Under the pieces are notes generated by a model. That model saw only the letters and a list, made by a program, of their open reading frames with translations. It made no database searches and was not told the DNA's origin. A stretch of DNA of 64,000 nucleotides from Mycobacterium celatum (GTDB taxonomy: Bacteria > Actinomycetota > Actinomycetes > Mycobacteriales > Mycobacteriaceae), in assembly GCF_002101595.1 (NCBI RefSeq), contig NZ_LQOM01000030.1, forward strand, positions 84,016 through 148,015, given 5' to 3'. The translations under genes and the position numbers were made by a program. This document shows, piece after piece, positions 51,790 to 63,333 of this stretch. Position 1 is the stretch's first letter; the number at the start of each line of letters is the position of its first letter.

Positions 51790-52949
51790 CGCGGCACCCT
51801 CGGCACCTTGAGACCCGAGGCCGCGATCATCTCCCGCATGACTTCGTTCACACCACCCCCGAAGGTGATCACCAGGTTTCGTTTGGTCTGAGAGTCCAGC
51901 CATTCGAGCAGCTCGGCGGTCTCCGGTTCGGCGGGGTTGCCGTACTTGCCGACGATCTCTTCGGCCAGCCGACCGACATACTGAACCTTCTCGGTGCCAA
52001 ACACTTTCGTCGCCGCTGCGTCGGCCACGTTGATGTCCTCACCCGCCGCGGCCACCTGCCAGTTGAGCAGCTCGTTGATCCGCCAGATCGAATGGATTTC
52101 GCCCAGCGCCCGTTTCACGTCGTCGTGGTCGATCGGCGTGACACCGTTACCGCCCGGCTTGGACGCCCAGGCATGCACGCGGTCGTAGATGCTGGCGAAC
52201 CGGCCGGCCGGGCCGAGCATCACTCGCTCGTTGTTGAGCTGTGTGGTGATCAGCCGCCACCCGCCGTTCTCCTCACCGACCAGCATGTCGGCGGGCACCC
52301 GGACGTCGTTGTAGTAGGTGGCATTGGTGTGGTGAGCGCCGTCGGACAGGATGATCGGAGTCCAGGAGTAGCCGGGATCCTTGGTGTCGACGATCAGGAT
52401 CGAAATGCCCTTGTGCTTCACCGCATCCGGGTCGGTGCGGCAGGCCAGCCAGATGTAGTCGGCGTCGTGCGCGCCGGTGGTGAAGATCTTCTGCCCGTTG
52501 ACGATGTACTCGTCGCCGTGCCGAACGGCGGTGGTGCGCAACGACGCCAGGTCGGTGCCCGCCTCCGGCTCGGTGTAGCCGATCGCGAAGTGCACCTCTC
52601 CGGCCAGGATCGCCGGCAGGAACTTCTTCTTCTGCATTTCGCTGCCGTACATCTGCAGCGTGGGCCCGACGGTCTGCAGCGTCACCGCGGGCAGCGGCAC
52701 GTCGGCACGATGGGCTTCGTTGACGAAGATCTGCTGCTCGATCGGGCCGAAGCCGAGGCCTCCAAATTCTTTAGGCCATCCCACCCCGAGCTTGCCGTCG
52801 CGGCCCATCCGCCGGATCACCGCACGGTACGCCTCGTTGTGCCGATCCGATTCCATCGCCTTGCGCTCTTCGGGCGAGATCAGATTCGAAAAGTATTGCC
52901 GCAGCTCGGCTTGCAACTGCCGCTGTTCCGGCGTCAGGTCGACGAACAT
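51786..52949 (-). CDS. fadE29: Acyl-CoA dehydrogenase, catalytic subunit of the FadE28-FadE29 pair (ChsE2)
   Basis: 387 residues from the ATG at 52949. It has GYTEPEAGTDLASLRTTAVR, the catalytic-base segment LNNERVMLG and the C-terminal FGGGVNEVMREMIA. With FadE28 it dehydrogenates the CoA ester of the three-carbon (C22) sterol side chain, feeding ChsH1-ChsH2. It overlaps fadE28 by 16 bases. Confidence 0.95.
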   Translation of the reverse strand: MFVDLTPEQRQLQAELRQYFSNLISPEERKAMESDRHNEAYRAVIRRMGRDGKLGVGWPKEFGGLGFGPIEQQIFVNEAHRADVPLPAVTLQTVGPTLQMYGSEMQKKKFLPAILAGEVHFAIGYTEPEAGTDLASLRTTAVRHGDEYIVNGQKIFTTGAHDADYIWLACRTDPDAVKHKGISILIVDTKDPGYSWTPIILSDGAHHTNATYYNDVRVPADMLVGEENGGWRLITTQLNNERVMLGPAGRFASIYDRVHAWASKPGGNGVTPIDHDDVKRALGEIHSIWRINELLNWQVAAAGEDINVADAAATKVFGTEKVQYVGRLAEEIVGKYGNPAEPETAELLEWLDSQTKRNLVITFGGGVNEVMREMIAASGLKVPRVPR

Positions 52950-54004
52950 TGCGCTCCCACCAGGTCTTCTGGGTGGCGACCCGCTGCGCCCGGCTTCGCC
53001 GCGCTTGCGATCGCCACCAGGTCTAACCGATGCGACGGCCCGCCCAGCAACCGGGTCAGGTCCTTGATCGTGGAGTAGTACTTCGGCATCGGATAGGTGA
53101 TGTCCATACCCATCCCGCCGTGCAAATGGTGGCAGATCTGCATCACCGGCGGCGCCTGCGAGGTGACCCAATAGCCGAGCACGTCGAGGTCGTCGTCGGC
53201 GTCCCGACCCTCCGCCAGCCGCCACACAACCGAGGTCGACGCCAAAGAGATTGTCCGCGAAGCGATGTAGACCTCGGCGAGTTGGGAGGCGACCGTCTGG
53301 AACGTCGAGAGCGGCTTGCCGAACTGGTGCCTGTTTGCCACGTAGTCGGCGGTCAGCCGCAGTGCGCCGGCCACCAGCCCGGCCGCGTAAGCACCGATGG
53401 CCGCCAGCGCAAGCTGGTTCACCCGATGCGCACTCGCCCCGTCCAGCACACCGTCGACCTCCGCATCCACAAACGTCACCGCGTACTCGTCGGATCCGTT
53501 GGAGGTCGGGGTGCGCACCAGCTGCACCCCGTCGGCCTTCGGCGAGACCACGACGACGGCGCTGTCGGCCGTGACAACGAGCCATTCGGCTTGCTCGGCG
53601 TAGCCGACGCCAATCTTGGTTCCGGACAACCGGTTATTGGCCAACGTGACCGTGGGACGTTCCGGCAGCGCGACGCCAGGTTCGTTCAGGGCGGCCGAAA
53701 GCACAGAACCCTTGGCCAGGCCGGCGAGGTAGCGGTCCTGCTGTTCGTCGGACACCAGGTCAAGCAGCGGCACGGCGCCGAGTCCGAGGGTGGCCAGGGC
53801 AGGGCCGACGAAGCCGCGTCGGCCGATCTCGGTCAGTGCCGTGGCGACCTCGGCCAAGCCGACGCCGTCCCCGCCGAGGCGTTCCGGCACCGGCAACGCC
53901 GTCACTCCGCCGGAAACCAATGCGTCCCAGCTCAAATCGCGGTCCAGCACCGACGTGACCACGTCGGCGACAGCCTGCTGCGCCGGGTCGAGGGTGAAAT
54001 CCAT
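52934..54004 (-). CDS. fadE28: Acyl-CoA dehydrogenase, partner subunit of FadE29 (ChsE1)
   Basis: 356 residues from the ATG at 54004 (MDFTLDPAQQAVADVV). The acyl-CoA dehydrogenase fold is clear (YVANRHQFGKPLSTFQTVASQ, HHLHGGMGMDITYPMPKYY), without a catalytic Glu of the NNER type. It is somewhat longer at the C-terminus than the about 339 residues I recall for M. tuberculosis FadE28; the extra tail (AAGRHPEDLVGAQCSST) overlaps fadE29. It shares one base with the cyp125 stop. Confidence 0.92.
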   Translation of the reverse strand: MDFTLDPAQQAVADVVTSVLDRDLSWDALVSGGVTALPVPERLGGDGVGLAEVATALTEIGRRGFVGPALATLGLGAVPLLDLVSDEQQDRYLAGLAKGSVLSAALNEPGVALPERPTVTLANNRLSGTKIGVGYAEQAEWLVVTADSAVVVVSPKADGVQLVRTPTSNGSDEYAVTFVDAEVDGVLDGASAHRVNQLALAAIGAYAAGLVAGALRLTADYVANRHQFGKPLSTFQTVASQLAEVYIASRTISLASTSVVWRLAEGRDADDDLDVLGYWVTSQAPPVMQICHHLHGGMGMDITYPMPKYYSTIKDLTRLLGGPSHRLDLVAIASAAKPGAAGRHPEDLVGAQCSST

Positions 54005-55254
54005 CAGTGCACCACCGGGCATTTACCGGTGTAGTCGACCTGCCAGTGTTTGATGCCGTTGAGCCACCCGGACCGCAGCCGCTCGGGTGTCGAAAGCGGT
54101 TTGAGGTCAGGCATGTGGTCGGCGACCGCGTTGAAGATCAAGCTGATGGTCATCCGGGCCAGGTTAGCGCCGATGCAGTAGTGCGCCCCGGTGCCGCCGA
54201 AGCCGACGTGCGGATTGGGGTTGCGCAGGATGTTGAACGTGAACGGATCCTCGAAGACTTCTTCGTCAAAGTTGGCCGAGCGGTAGAACATCACCACCCG
54301 CTGGCCCTTCTTGATCTGCACACCGGAGAGCTCGTAGTCCTCCAGAGCGGTGCGCTGGAACGCGGTGACCGGGGTGGCCCAACGGACGATCTCGTCGGGC
54401 GCCGTCTCGGGACGTTCCCGCTTGAACAGCTCCCATTGGTCGGGGTTATCCGCGAACGCGATCATGCCGTGCGTGATGGAGTTGCGGGTGGTTTCGTTGC
54501 CGGCGACCGCAAGCATCACCACGAAGAACCCGAATTCGTCGTCGGAGAGCTTCTCGCCGTCGATGTCGGCCTGAATCAACTGGGTGACAATGTCTTCCCC
54601 GGGGTTCTTGGCGCGCTCCTCGGCCATCTTCATCGCGTACATGATCAGCTCGGCCGACGACATCTGCGGGTCGATGTGGGCGTACTCGGGATCCTCATTG
54701 CCCGTCATCTCGTTGGACCAGCGGAAGATCTTGGCCCGATCGTCCTGCGGAACGCCCAGCAGGCCGGCGATGGCCTGCAGCGGCAGCTCACACGACACCT
54801 GCTCGACGAAGTCACCTGTTCCGGCAGCGGCGGCGGTCTTGGCGATGTTCTGCGCGCGGGCATCGAGTTCGTCGCGCAACCGTCCGATGGCGCGCGGCGT
54901 GAAACCACGCGAGATGATCTTGCGCAGCCGGGTGTGATGCGGCGCGTCCATGTTGAGCATGACGTTGCGTTGCAGGTCGATTTGCTCTCGCGTCATCGTG
55001 TGCGGCCAGACCGGGATGGCGCAGTCCTGCTGAGAAGAGAAGACGTCGCTGCGGACGGAGATCTCCTTGACGTCCTTATGCTTGGTGATCGCCCAATAGC
55101 CCTTGTCCCCGAAGCCGCCGGTCCCGCCGGGGACGTCCACCCAGAAGATGGGCTGCGAGCGGCGCAGCTCGGCAAGCTCCTTGACCGGCAGGCCCTTGAC
55201 GTTCACATCAGGATCGAGAAAGTCGAACCCGGGGGCAAGATTAGGGATAGGCAT
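54004..55254 (-). CDS. cyp125: Cytochrome P450 CYP125, sterol C26 oxidase
   Basis: 416 residues from the ATG at 55254 (MPIPNLAPGFDFLDP) with GAGGAG upstream; an earlier ATG at 55305 would cross the KstR box. Haem motif GGTGAHYCIGANLAR, I-helix VAGNETTRNSITHG and DEIVRWATPV for ExxR. CYP125 oxidises the terminal side-chain carbon of cholesterol and cholestenone to the acid. It is the first gene of the operon cyp125-fadE28-fadE29-chsH2-chsH1-ltp2. Confidence 0.96.
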   Translation of the reverse strand: MPIPNLAPGFDFLDPDVNVKGLPVKELAELRRSQPIFWVDVPGGTGGFGDKGYWAITKHKDVKEISVRSDVFSSQQDCAIPVWPHTMTREQIDLQRNVMLNMDAPHHTRLRKIISRGFTPRAIGRLRDELDARAQNIAKTAAAAGTGDFVEQVSCELPLQAIAGLLGVPQDDRAKIFRWSNEMTGNEDPEYAHIDPQMSSAELIMYAMKMAEERAKNPGEDIVTQLIQADIDGEKLSDDEFGFFVVMLAVAGNETTRNSITHGMIAFADNPDQWELFKRERPETAPDEIVRWATPVTAFQRTALEDYELSGVQIKKGQRVVMFYRSANFDEEVFEDPFTFNILRNPNPHVGFGGTGAHYCIGANLARMTISLIFNAVADHMPDLKPLSTPERLRSGWLNGIKHWQVDYTGKCPVVH

Positions 55255-55268
55255 CGCTGGCTCCTCAT

Positions 55269-55282
55269 TGCAACGTGTTCTA
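55269..55282. promoter_or_regulatory. KstR box of the cyp125 operon
   Basis: TGCAACGTGTTCTA fits TnnAACnnGTTnnA, 14 bases upstream of the cyp125 start. It is centred exactly 80 bases from the fadA5 box. Confidence 0.88.
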
Positions 55283-55348
55283 GTGCCAGTAAAACACGGC
55301 TCCACCGCAGACCAAAAGGCGTGAACGCATCCTGGCTTGGCATAGCAA

Positions 55349-55362
55349 TAAAACGTGTTCTA
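55349..55362. promoter_or_regulatory. KstR box of fadA5
   Basis: TAAAACGTGTTCTA fits the consensus and ends 10 bases before the fadA5 ATG. Confidence 0.88.
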
Positions 55363-55363
55363 G

Positions 55364-56532
<1,169 letters not shown>

Positions 56533-56533
<1 letters not shown>

Positions 56534-56901
56534 TGGGGGTCTCGGAGGCGGACCGCATCGCGGCCGCGCAGTCCTACATCGACGCGCTGGTCACCCACGA
56601 CGCCGACTCGGTTCCGTTGGCGCCGGACTGTGTGCGGATCGAGCAGGGCGTCAAGACGGGATTCTCCGGAAATCATTTGCGCCGCAGTCTGAATCGCGGC
56701 CCGCAGTTCCGGTTGATCGCGGCGACCACACTACCGGAGTTCAGCGTCGACGGCGATCGGGTGCGAGCGCGGTTCGACGTGATCACCAAGCCGTCACTCG
56801 CCGGCCGGCGGGTGGGCGCACACGTCGACGAGACGTTTCTGATCCCGGATGGCAAAATCCACCACATCCATGCTCGCCTCCGCCCGTTCATTCAGCGATA
56901 G
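56533..56901 (+). CDS. Small NTF2/SnoaL-like protein of unknown function
   Basis: 122 residues from a GTG at 56533 that shares one base with the fadA5 stop. The pattern EADRIAAAQSYIDALVTHDA, DCVRIEQGVKTGFSG and a basic C-terminus suggests an NTF2-like or DUF8021-type cone fold. No catalytic residues can be assigned. Coupled translation with fadA5 points to a role beside the thiolase. I do not recall this gene between fadA5 and ddn in M. tuberculosis. Confidence 0.75.
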
Positions 56902-57363
<462 letters not shown>

Positions 57364-57456
57364 TTACGCGGCGGCACTGGATTCGCAACTCGCGTGTCCT
57401 CGCCTTACTGCTGAAATACTTTGCCCGCGCCTACATCTGGGTGTGCGAACCCTGAG

Positions 57457-58368
57457 CTACGACCCCGCTCCGTAGACGGGTACCGGCGGCCTCGCCTTGG
57501 CCAGCAGATCGGCGACGACGGGTCCCAGCTCGGCCGGATCCCACTTCGCGCCCTTGTCGACCTGCGGGCCGTGCGCCCACCCCTCGGCGACGCGAATGGT
57601 GCCGCCCTCGACCTCGAAGACCTTGCCGGTGACGTCTTTCGACTCGCTGCTACCCAGCCAAACCACAAGCGGTGAAACGTTTTCCGGCGCCATCGCGTCG
57701 AAGCCCTGGTCGGGCTTGGCCATCATCTCCGCGAAGACGGTCTCGGTCATGCGGGTACGAGCCGACGGTGCGATCGCGTTGACGGTGACGCCGTACCGGC
57801 CCATCTCCGCGGCGCCGACGAGCGTCAGCGCGGCGATGCCGGCCTTGGCGGCGCTGTAGTTGCCCTGCCCGACGCTGCCCTGCAGGCCCGCACCGGAGCT
57901 GGTGTTGATGATCCGCGCGTCAACGGATTTGCCGGACTTTGCCAGGCCGCGCCAATACGACGCGGCGTGCCGCATCGTGGCGAAGTGCCCCTTGAGGTGC
58001 ACGGCGACGACGGCGTCGAATTCCTCCTCGCTGGTGTTGGCGATCATCCTGTCCCGCACAATGCCGGCGTTGTTCACCAAGACGTCCAGCCCACCGAACG
58101 TGTCGACGGCGGTCTGGATCAGTTCGGCCGCTTGCTTCCAGTCCGCGACGTTGGATCCGTTGGCGACGGCTTCCCCTCCGGCGGCGGTGATCTCGTCGAC
58201 CACACTCTGCGCGGCGCTGCCGCCGCTTGCGGGCGAACCGTCCAGGCCGACCCCGATGTCGTTGACCACCACGCGCGCCCCTTCGGCGGCGAAGGCCAGC
58301 GCGTGCGCGCGGCCGATACCGCCGCCCGCTCCGGTGACGATGACCACCCGGCCGTCGGCTATTCCCAT
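57457..58368 (-). CDS. Short-chain dehydrogenase (Rv3548c-like)
   Basis: 303 residues from the ATG at 58368 with GGAGACACAGGA upstream. SDR features: VVIVTGAGGGIGRAHALAFA, NNAGIVRDRM, INTSSGAGLQGS and YSAAKAGIAALT. The fold with a long C-terminal extension (GGTIRVAEGWAHGPQVDKGA) is the same subgroup as the Hsd4A protein at 3768. Syntenic with Rv3548c. It follows the next SDR by 13 bases in one leftward transcript with a KstR2 box in front. Confidence 0.88.
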   Translation of the reverse strand: MGIADGRVVIVTGAGGGIGRAHALAFAAEGARVVVNDIGVGLDGSPASGGSAAQSVVDEITAAGGEAVANGSNVADWKQAAELIQTAVDTFGGLDVLVNNAGIVRDRMIANTSEEEFDAVVAVHLKGHFATMRHAASYWRGLAKSGKSVDARIINTSSGAGLQGSVGQGNYSAAKAGIAALTLVGAAEMGRYGVTVNAIAPSARTRMTETVFAEMMAKPDQGFDAMAPENVSPLVVWLGSSESKDVTGKVFEVEGGTIRVAEGWAHGPQVDKGAKWDPAELGPVVADLLAKARPPVPVYGAGS

Positions 58369-58381
58369 TCCTGTGTCTCCT

Positions 58382-59155
58382 CTACTTGATCGCGCTCGTC
58401 GTGGCCAGATAGTGCGGCGGCTCGCCGCCCCCGTGCACCTCCAACGTCGCGCCGCTGATGTAGGACGCCGCATCGGACGCCAAAAACCCTGCGGCCCAAC
58501 CGACATCCTCCGGTTTGGCCAGCCGGCCGAGCGGCACGTTCTTCGAAATAGCGGCGATCGACTCGGCGTCACCGTAGAACAGATCGGCCTGTTCGGTTTC
58601 GACCATGCCGACCACGAGGGCGTTCACCCTGACCTTCGGCGCCCATTCCACCGCCAGCGTCTGGGTGAGGCTCTCCACCCCCGCCTTCGCCGCTCCGTAC
58701 GCGGCGGTGCCGGGCGTCGGCCGTCGACCGCTGACGCTGGTGATGTTGACGATCGACCCGCCGTACTGCTGGGCTTGCATCTTGTCGTTGGCATGCTGTG
58801 AAACGAACAGCGCGCCAAGGAGATTCAACTCTATGATCTTGCGGTTGAACTTCGCGCTGGAATCGGCGGTCAGCACGTACGGCGAGCCTCCGGCGTTGTT
58901 GACCACGACGTCGAGCCGGCCGTGCCGGCCGACGATCGCGTCGATCATCGTCTTGACGGCCTCGTCGTCGCGAATATCGCAGGAGTGGAACTCATACGGC
59001 AGGCCCTCGACGGCGCGGCGTGCACAGGTCACTACCGTCGCACCCTGGCCGGCGAAGACCGAACTGATGCCGGCACCCACCCCTCGGACACCGCCGGTCA
59101 CCAGCACCACCCGCCCGGCCAAACCCAGATTGATCCCTGCTGCGCCGCCAGTCAC
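58382..59155 (-). CDS. Short-chain dehydrogenase (Rv3549c-like)
   Basis: 257 residues from a GTG at 59155 (TGGAAGINLGLAGRVVLVTG). SDR features: GGVRGVGAGISSVFA, NNAGGSPYVL, ITSVSGRRPTPGTAAYGAAKAGVE and YISGATLEVHGGG. Other GTG starts upstream would run into the KstR2 box and are rejected. Syntenic with Rv3549c; a role in ring C/D degradation is likely from its regulation. Confidence 0.87.
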   Translation of the reverse strand: MTGGAAGINLGLAGRVVLVTGGVRGVGAGISSVFAGQGATVVTCARRAVEGLPYEFHSCDIRDDEAVKTMIDAIVGRHGRLDVVVNNAGGSPYVLTADSSAKFNRKIIELNLLGALFVSQHANDKMQAQQYGGSIVNITSVSGRRPTPGTAAYGAAKAGVESLTQTLAVEWAPKVRVNALVVGMVETEQADLFYGDAESIAAISKNVPLGRLAKPEDVGWAAGFLASDAASYISGATLEVHGGGEPPHYLATTSAIK

Positions 59156-59170
59156 TGTGCTAGCGTACCA

Positions 59171-59184
59171 AGCAAGTGCTTGCT
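59171..59184. promoter_or_regulatory. KstR2 box between Rv3549c-like SDR and echA20
   Basis: AGCAAGTGCTTGCT is a perfect palindrome and fits the KstR2 consensus AnCAAGnnCTTGnT. It lies 15 bases upstream of the SDR and 26 bases upstream of echA20. KstR2 controls degradation of the HIP fragment (rings C and D). Confidence 0.88.
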
Positions 59185-59210
59185 CAGGTAATTGACCCCA
59201 GGAAGTGTGT

Positions 59211-59950
59211 ATGCCGATCACGTCCAGCACCGTCGAACCGGGCATCGTCGCGGTCACCGTCGACTTTCCCCCGGTCAACGCCATCCCGTCGCGCGGCTGG
59301 TTCGAGCTCGCCGACGCGCTGACCGCCGCCGGCGACAACCCCGACACCCACGCCGTGATCCTGCGGGCCGAGGGCCGCGGCTTCAACGCCGGCGTCGACA
59401 TCAAGGAGATGCAACGCACCGAGGGCTACACCGCGCTGATCGACGCCAACCGCGGCTGCTTCTCCGCGTTCAAAGCGGTCTACGAGTGCGCGGTGCCGGT
59501 GATCGCCGCCGTCAACGGCTTCTGTGTAGGCGGCGGCATCGGGCTGGTCGGCAACGCCGACGTCATCGTGGCCTCCGACGACGCGACGTTCGGGTTGCCC
59601 GAGGTGGAACGCGGCGCGCTGGGCGCGGCCACCCATCTGTCCAGGCTGGTGCCCCAGCACATGATGCGACGGCTGTTCTTCACCGCGGCCACCGTCGACG
59701 CGGCCACCCTGCAGCACTTCGGCTCGGTCCACGAGGTGGTACCGCGAGATCAGTTAAACGAGGCCGCATTACGGGTGGCCCGCGACATCGCCGCCAAGGA
59801 CACCCGGGTGATCCGGGCTGCCAAGGAGGCGCTGAACTTCATCGACGTGCAGCGGGTCAACTCCAGTTACCGTATGGAGCAAGGCTTTACGTTCGAGCTC
59901 AACCTCGCCGGAGTTTCAGACGAGCACCGCGACGCATTTGTGGAGAAGTC

Positions 59951-59954
<4 letters not shown>
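59211..59954 (+). CDS. echA20: Ring D-opening hydrolase EchA20 (crotonase family)
   Basis: 247 residues from the ATG at 59211 (MPITSSTVEPGIVAV), matching the start I recall for EchA20. Crotonase features: GRGFNAGVDIKEMQRTEG, NGFCVGGGIGLVGNADVIV and ATFGLPEVERGALG. EchA20 hydrolyses ring D of HIEC-CoA. It heads echA20-ipdA-ipdB-ipdC, with ATGA or GTGA overlaps at each junction, under KstR2. Confidence 0.94.
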
Positions 59955-60825
<871 letters not shown>

Positions 60826-60829
<4 letters not shown>

Positions 60830-61569
60830 TCACTCGAGCCGAAATCTGCGTGACCGCGTGCGCCGAGCTGTTCCGCGACGCGGGCGAGATCATGATCAGC
60901 CCGATGACCACCGTGGCGCTCGCCGGCGCCCGGCTGGCCCGACTGACGTTCTCCCCCGACATTGTGCTGACCGACGGCGAGGCACAGCTGCTGGCCGACA
61001 CCCCCGCGCTCGGCGCCGCCGGTGCCATCGAGGGCTGGATGCCGTTCGGCCGGGTGTTCGAGACGCTGGCGTGGGGGCGACGGCATGTGGTGATGGGCGC
61101 CAATCAGGTTGACCGGTACGGCAATCAGAACCTGTCGGCGTTCGGGCCACTGCAGCAGCCGACGCGGCAGATGTTCGGTGTCCGGGGCGCTCCCGGCAAC
61201 ACAATCAACCACGCCACCAGCTACTGGGTAGGCAACCACTCCAAGCGGGTGTTCTGCGACTCCGTCGACGTGGTTTCCGGGATCGGCTACGACAAGGTCG
61301 ATCCCGAGAATCCGGCGTTCCGGTTCGTCAACGTGCACCGGGTCGTGTCCAATCTCGGGGTGTTCGACTTCGGCGGCCCGGGCCACACGATGCGGGCGGT
61401 GAGCCTGCACACCGGCGTCTCTCCCGACGACGTGCGGGAAGCCACGTCGTTCGAGATACACGGGCTTTCCGAGGCCGAAGAGACCAGGCTGCCCTCGGAT
61501 GATGAGCTGCGGCTGATCCGGGAGGTCATCGACCCGAAGTCGTTGCGGGACAAAGAGGTAAGGTCATGA
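60826..61569 (+). CDS. ipdB: Ring C hydrolase beta subunit IpdB (CoA-transferase family)
   Basis: 247 residues from a GTG at 60826 overlapping the ipdA stop. CoA-transferase beta fold: ICVTACAELFRDAGEIMISP, GANQVDRYGNQNLSAFG, HATSYWVGNHSKRVF and FDFGGPGHTMRAVSLH. Forms the heterotetramer IpdAB. It overlaps ipdC by four bases (ATGA). Confidence 0.95.
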
Positions 61570-62624
61570 GGTTGCGCACGCCGCTGACCGAGCTGGTCGG
61601 CGTCGAGCATCCGGTAGTGCAAACCGGGATGGGCTGGGTGGCCGGTGCCCGGCTGGTGTCGGCGACCGCCAATGCCGGGGGGCTGGGCATCCTGGCGTCG
61701 GCCACGATGACCTTGGACGAGCTGGCTGTGGCGATCGGCAAGGTCAAGGCCGCCACCGACAAGCCGTTCGGTGTCAACATCCGCGCCGACGCGGCCGACG
61801 CCGGCGACCGGGTGGAGCTGATGATCAGGGAAGGCGTGAAGGTCGCGTCGTTCGCGTTGGCGCCCAAACAGGAGTTGATCAATCGCCTGAAAGAGGCCGG
61901 TTCCGTGGTGATTCCATCGGTCGGCGCCGCCAAGCATGCCCGTAAGGTGGCGGCCTGGGGTGCCGATGCGGTGATCGTGCAGGGCGGCGAGGGTGGCGGC
62001 CACACCGGACCCGTTGCGACCACGCTGTTGTTGCCGTCGGTGCTGGACGCCGTGGACATCCCGGTGGTTGCCGCCGGCGGGTTCTTCGACGGGCGTGGGC
62101 TGGCCGCGGCGTTGTCGTATGGGGCGGCCGGGGTGGCGATGGGCACCCGGTTCCTGCTCACCTCGGATTCCACCGTGCCCGACGCGGTGAAACGGCGCTA
62201 CCTGGAGGCCGGGCTCGACGGCACGCTGGTTACCACGCGGGTCGACGGCATGCCGCACCGGGTACTGCGCACCGGTCTGGTCGAGAAGCTGGAGAGCGGT
62301 TCGCGGGCAAGGGGTTTCGCCGCGGCAGTACGTAATGCCGCCAAGTTCAAGAAGATGTCGCAGATGACCTGGAGGTCGATGATCCGCGACGGACTGGCGA
62401 TGCGGCACGGCAAGGAGCTGACCTGGTCGCAGGTGGTGATGGCCGCCAACACCCCGATGCTGTTGAAAGCCGGGCTGGTCGAGGGCAACACCGACGCCGG
62501 TGTGCTGGCCTCCGGTCAGGTGGCCGGTATCCTCGAGGACCTGCCGTCGTGCGCGGAGCTCATCCAGACGATCGTCGCCGACGCCATTAAGCACCTGCAA
62601 GCAGCGTCGGCACTGCTCGAGTAA
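61566..62624 (+). CDS. ipdC: IpdC, nitronate-monooxygenase-family flavoprotein of HIP degradation
   Basis: 352 residues. NMO/2-nitropropane-dioxygenase TIM barrel: VQTGMGWVAGARLVSATANA, FGVNIRADAAD, VIVQGGEGGGHTGPVATT and AAGGFFDGRGLAAALSYGAAG. FMN-binding Gly-rich loops are clear. IpdC acts on the HIP-CoA intermediate just before ring D opening (formation of HIEC-CoA). Last gene of the echA20-ipdA-ipdB-ipdC transcript here. Confidence 0.93.
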   Translation: MRLRTPLTELVGVEHPVVQTGMGWVAGARLVSATANAGGLGILASATMTLDELAVAIGKVKAATDKPFGVNIRADAADAGDRVELMIREGVKVASFALAPKQELINRLKEAGSVVIPSVGAAKHARKVAAWGADAVIVQGGEGGGHTGPVATTLLLPSVLDAVDIPVVAAGGFFDGRGLAAALSYGAAGVAMGTRFLLTSDSTVPDAVKRRYLEAGLDGTLVTTRVDGMPHRVLRTGLVEKLESGSRARGFAAAVRNAAKFKKMSQMTWRSMIRDGLAMRHGKELTWSQVVMAANTPMLLKAGLVEGNTDAGVLASGQVAGILEDLPSCAELIQTIVADAIKHLQAASALLE

Positions 62625-62643
62625 CGAGCGCGAGTTCCGCGGG

Positions 62644-63045
62644 TCAGACTTTCGGTGGCTCGATCCGTTCGATTGTGTTGATGCGATCGATGGACCGGTC
62701 GAAGGAAGCGACAATGCCGATGCCGGTGCTCTCGGCGCAGGCGACAAGGTAAGCCTCTGCGAAGTCGATCCGGTCGGTTTCATAGACCTCGATCGCCCGA
62801 AGCAGCAATTCCGGGTCCACGCAGAGAATCGAGTCCAGGGCGACGAGTGAGCGGATCGCCTGGGCAATTTGGTCGCGGGGGGCTGCGTAGAACGACTCCA
62901 ACACGTACACCGTCTCGGCCGCCACGAGGTCGGTCAGGAGCAGCTCGCGTTCAGCCACAAGGTAGGCAGTCGCACGTGCCGCCAGATCGGGCGGCTCACC
63001 GGTCAGATGGCGCACCAGAACGTTGGTATCGATGAATGCGCTCAC
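62644..63045 (-). CDS. vapC: VapC-type PIN-domain toxin
   Basis: 133 residues from a GTG at 63045 that overlaps the antitoxin stop (GTGA). PIN-domain acidic residues: Asp6 in [13 protein letters not shown], Glu in [10 protein letters not shown], Asp in [11 protein letters not shown] and Asp in [10 protein letters not shown]. VapC toxins are Mg-dependent RNases. The gene overlaps the antitoxin gene as usual. The pair sits right after ipdC and is convergent with it (19-base gap). The RNA target is unknown. Confidence 0.9.
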   Translation of the reverse strand: MSAFIDTNVLVRHLTGEPPDLAARATAYLVAERELLLTDLVAAETVYVLESFYAAPRDQIAQAIRSLVALDSILCVDPELLLRAIEVYETDRIDFAEAYLVACAESTGIGIVASFDRSIDRINTIERIEPPKV

Positions 63046-63293
63046 CGTCGAGCCGCAGCTCGACTGGATCTCGTCCGGCGGATTACGTCGTCCCATGCGA
63101 CATTGCGCTTGGCCGCCGGCACGCGGATCGTACCGGCCAAGGCCAGAAAGTCGGGTGTCCTGGCAAGCACAGCGCGATTACCCTCGACGCGGAACACGAC
63201 CTCGTCTCCCTCCTGGATGCCGAGCGCGTCTCGCACCGCCTTAGGGATGGTTACCTGGCCCTTCGATGTCACCGTGGCCGCAACGTCCATCAT
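63042..63293 (-). CDS. vapB: VapB-type antitoxin with AbrB/SpoVT DNA-binding domain
   Basis: 83 residues. The N-terminal AbrB-like swapped-hairpin domain is [20 protein letters not shown] with [14 protein letters not shown]; the C-terminal tail ([20 protein letters not shown]) should bind the toxin. The start is ATG 63293 or the next ATG at 63290. A short inverted repeat, CCTTAC at 63298-63303 and GTAAGG at 63317-63322, lies upstream and is the likely operator. Confidence 0.88.
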   Translation of the reverse strand: MMDVAATVTSKGQVTIPKAVRDALGIQEGDEVVFRVEGNRAVLARTPDFLALAGTIRVPAAKRNVAWDDVIRRTRSSRAAARR

Positions 63294-63297
63294 GTCT

Positions 63298-63322
63298 CCT
63301 TACTTCATCCCCTGAGGTAAGG
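63298..63322. promoter_or_regulatory. Possible VapB operator
   Basis: CCTTAC and GTAAGG form a 6-base inverted repeat with a 13-base spacer directly upstream of vapB. Autoregulation by VapBC on such repeats is the rule; this site is by eye only. Confidence 0.35.
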
Positions 63323-63333
63323 ATAGTCGATAC

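Noticed and set aside
57364..57455. A second VCEP tail with stop after ddn (YFARAYIWVCEP), resembling the ddn ending IPIVICEP
   Set aside because: Only four residues agree and the preceding sequence does not match Ddn. Possibly a trace of a duplicated tail, but too short to claim.
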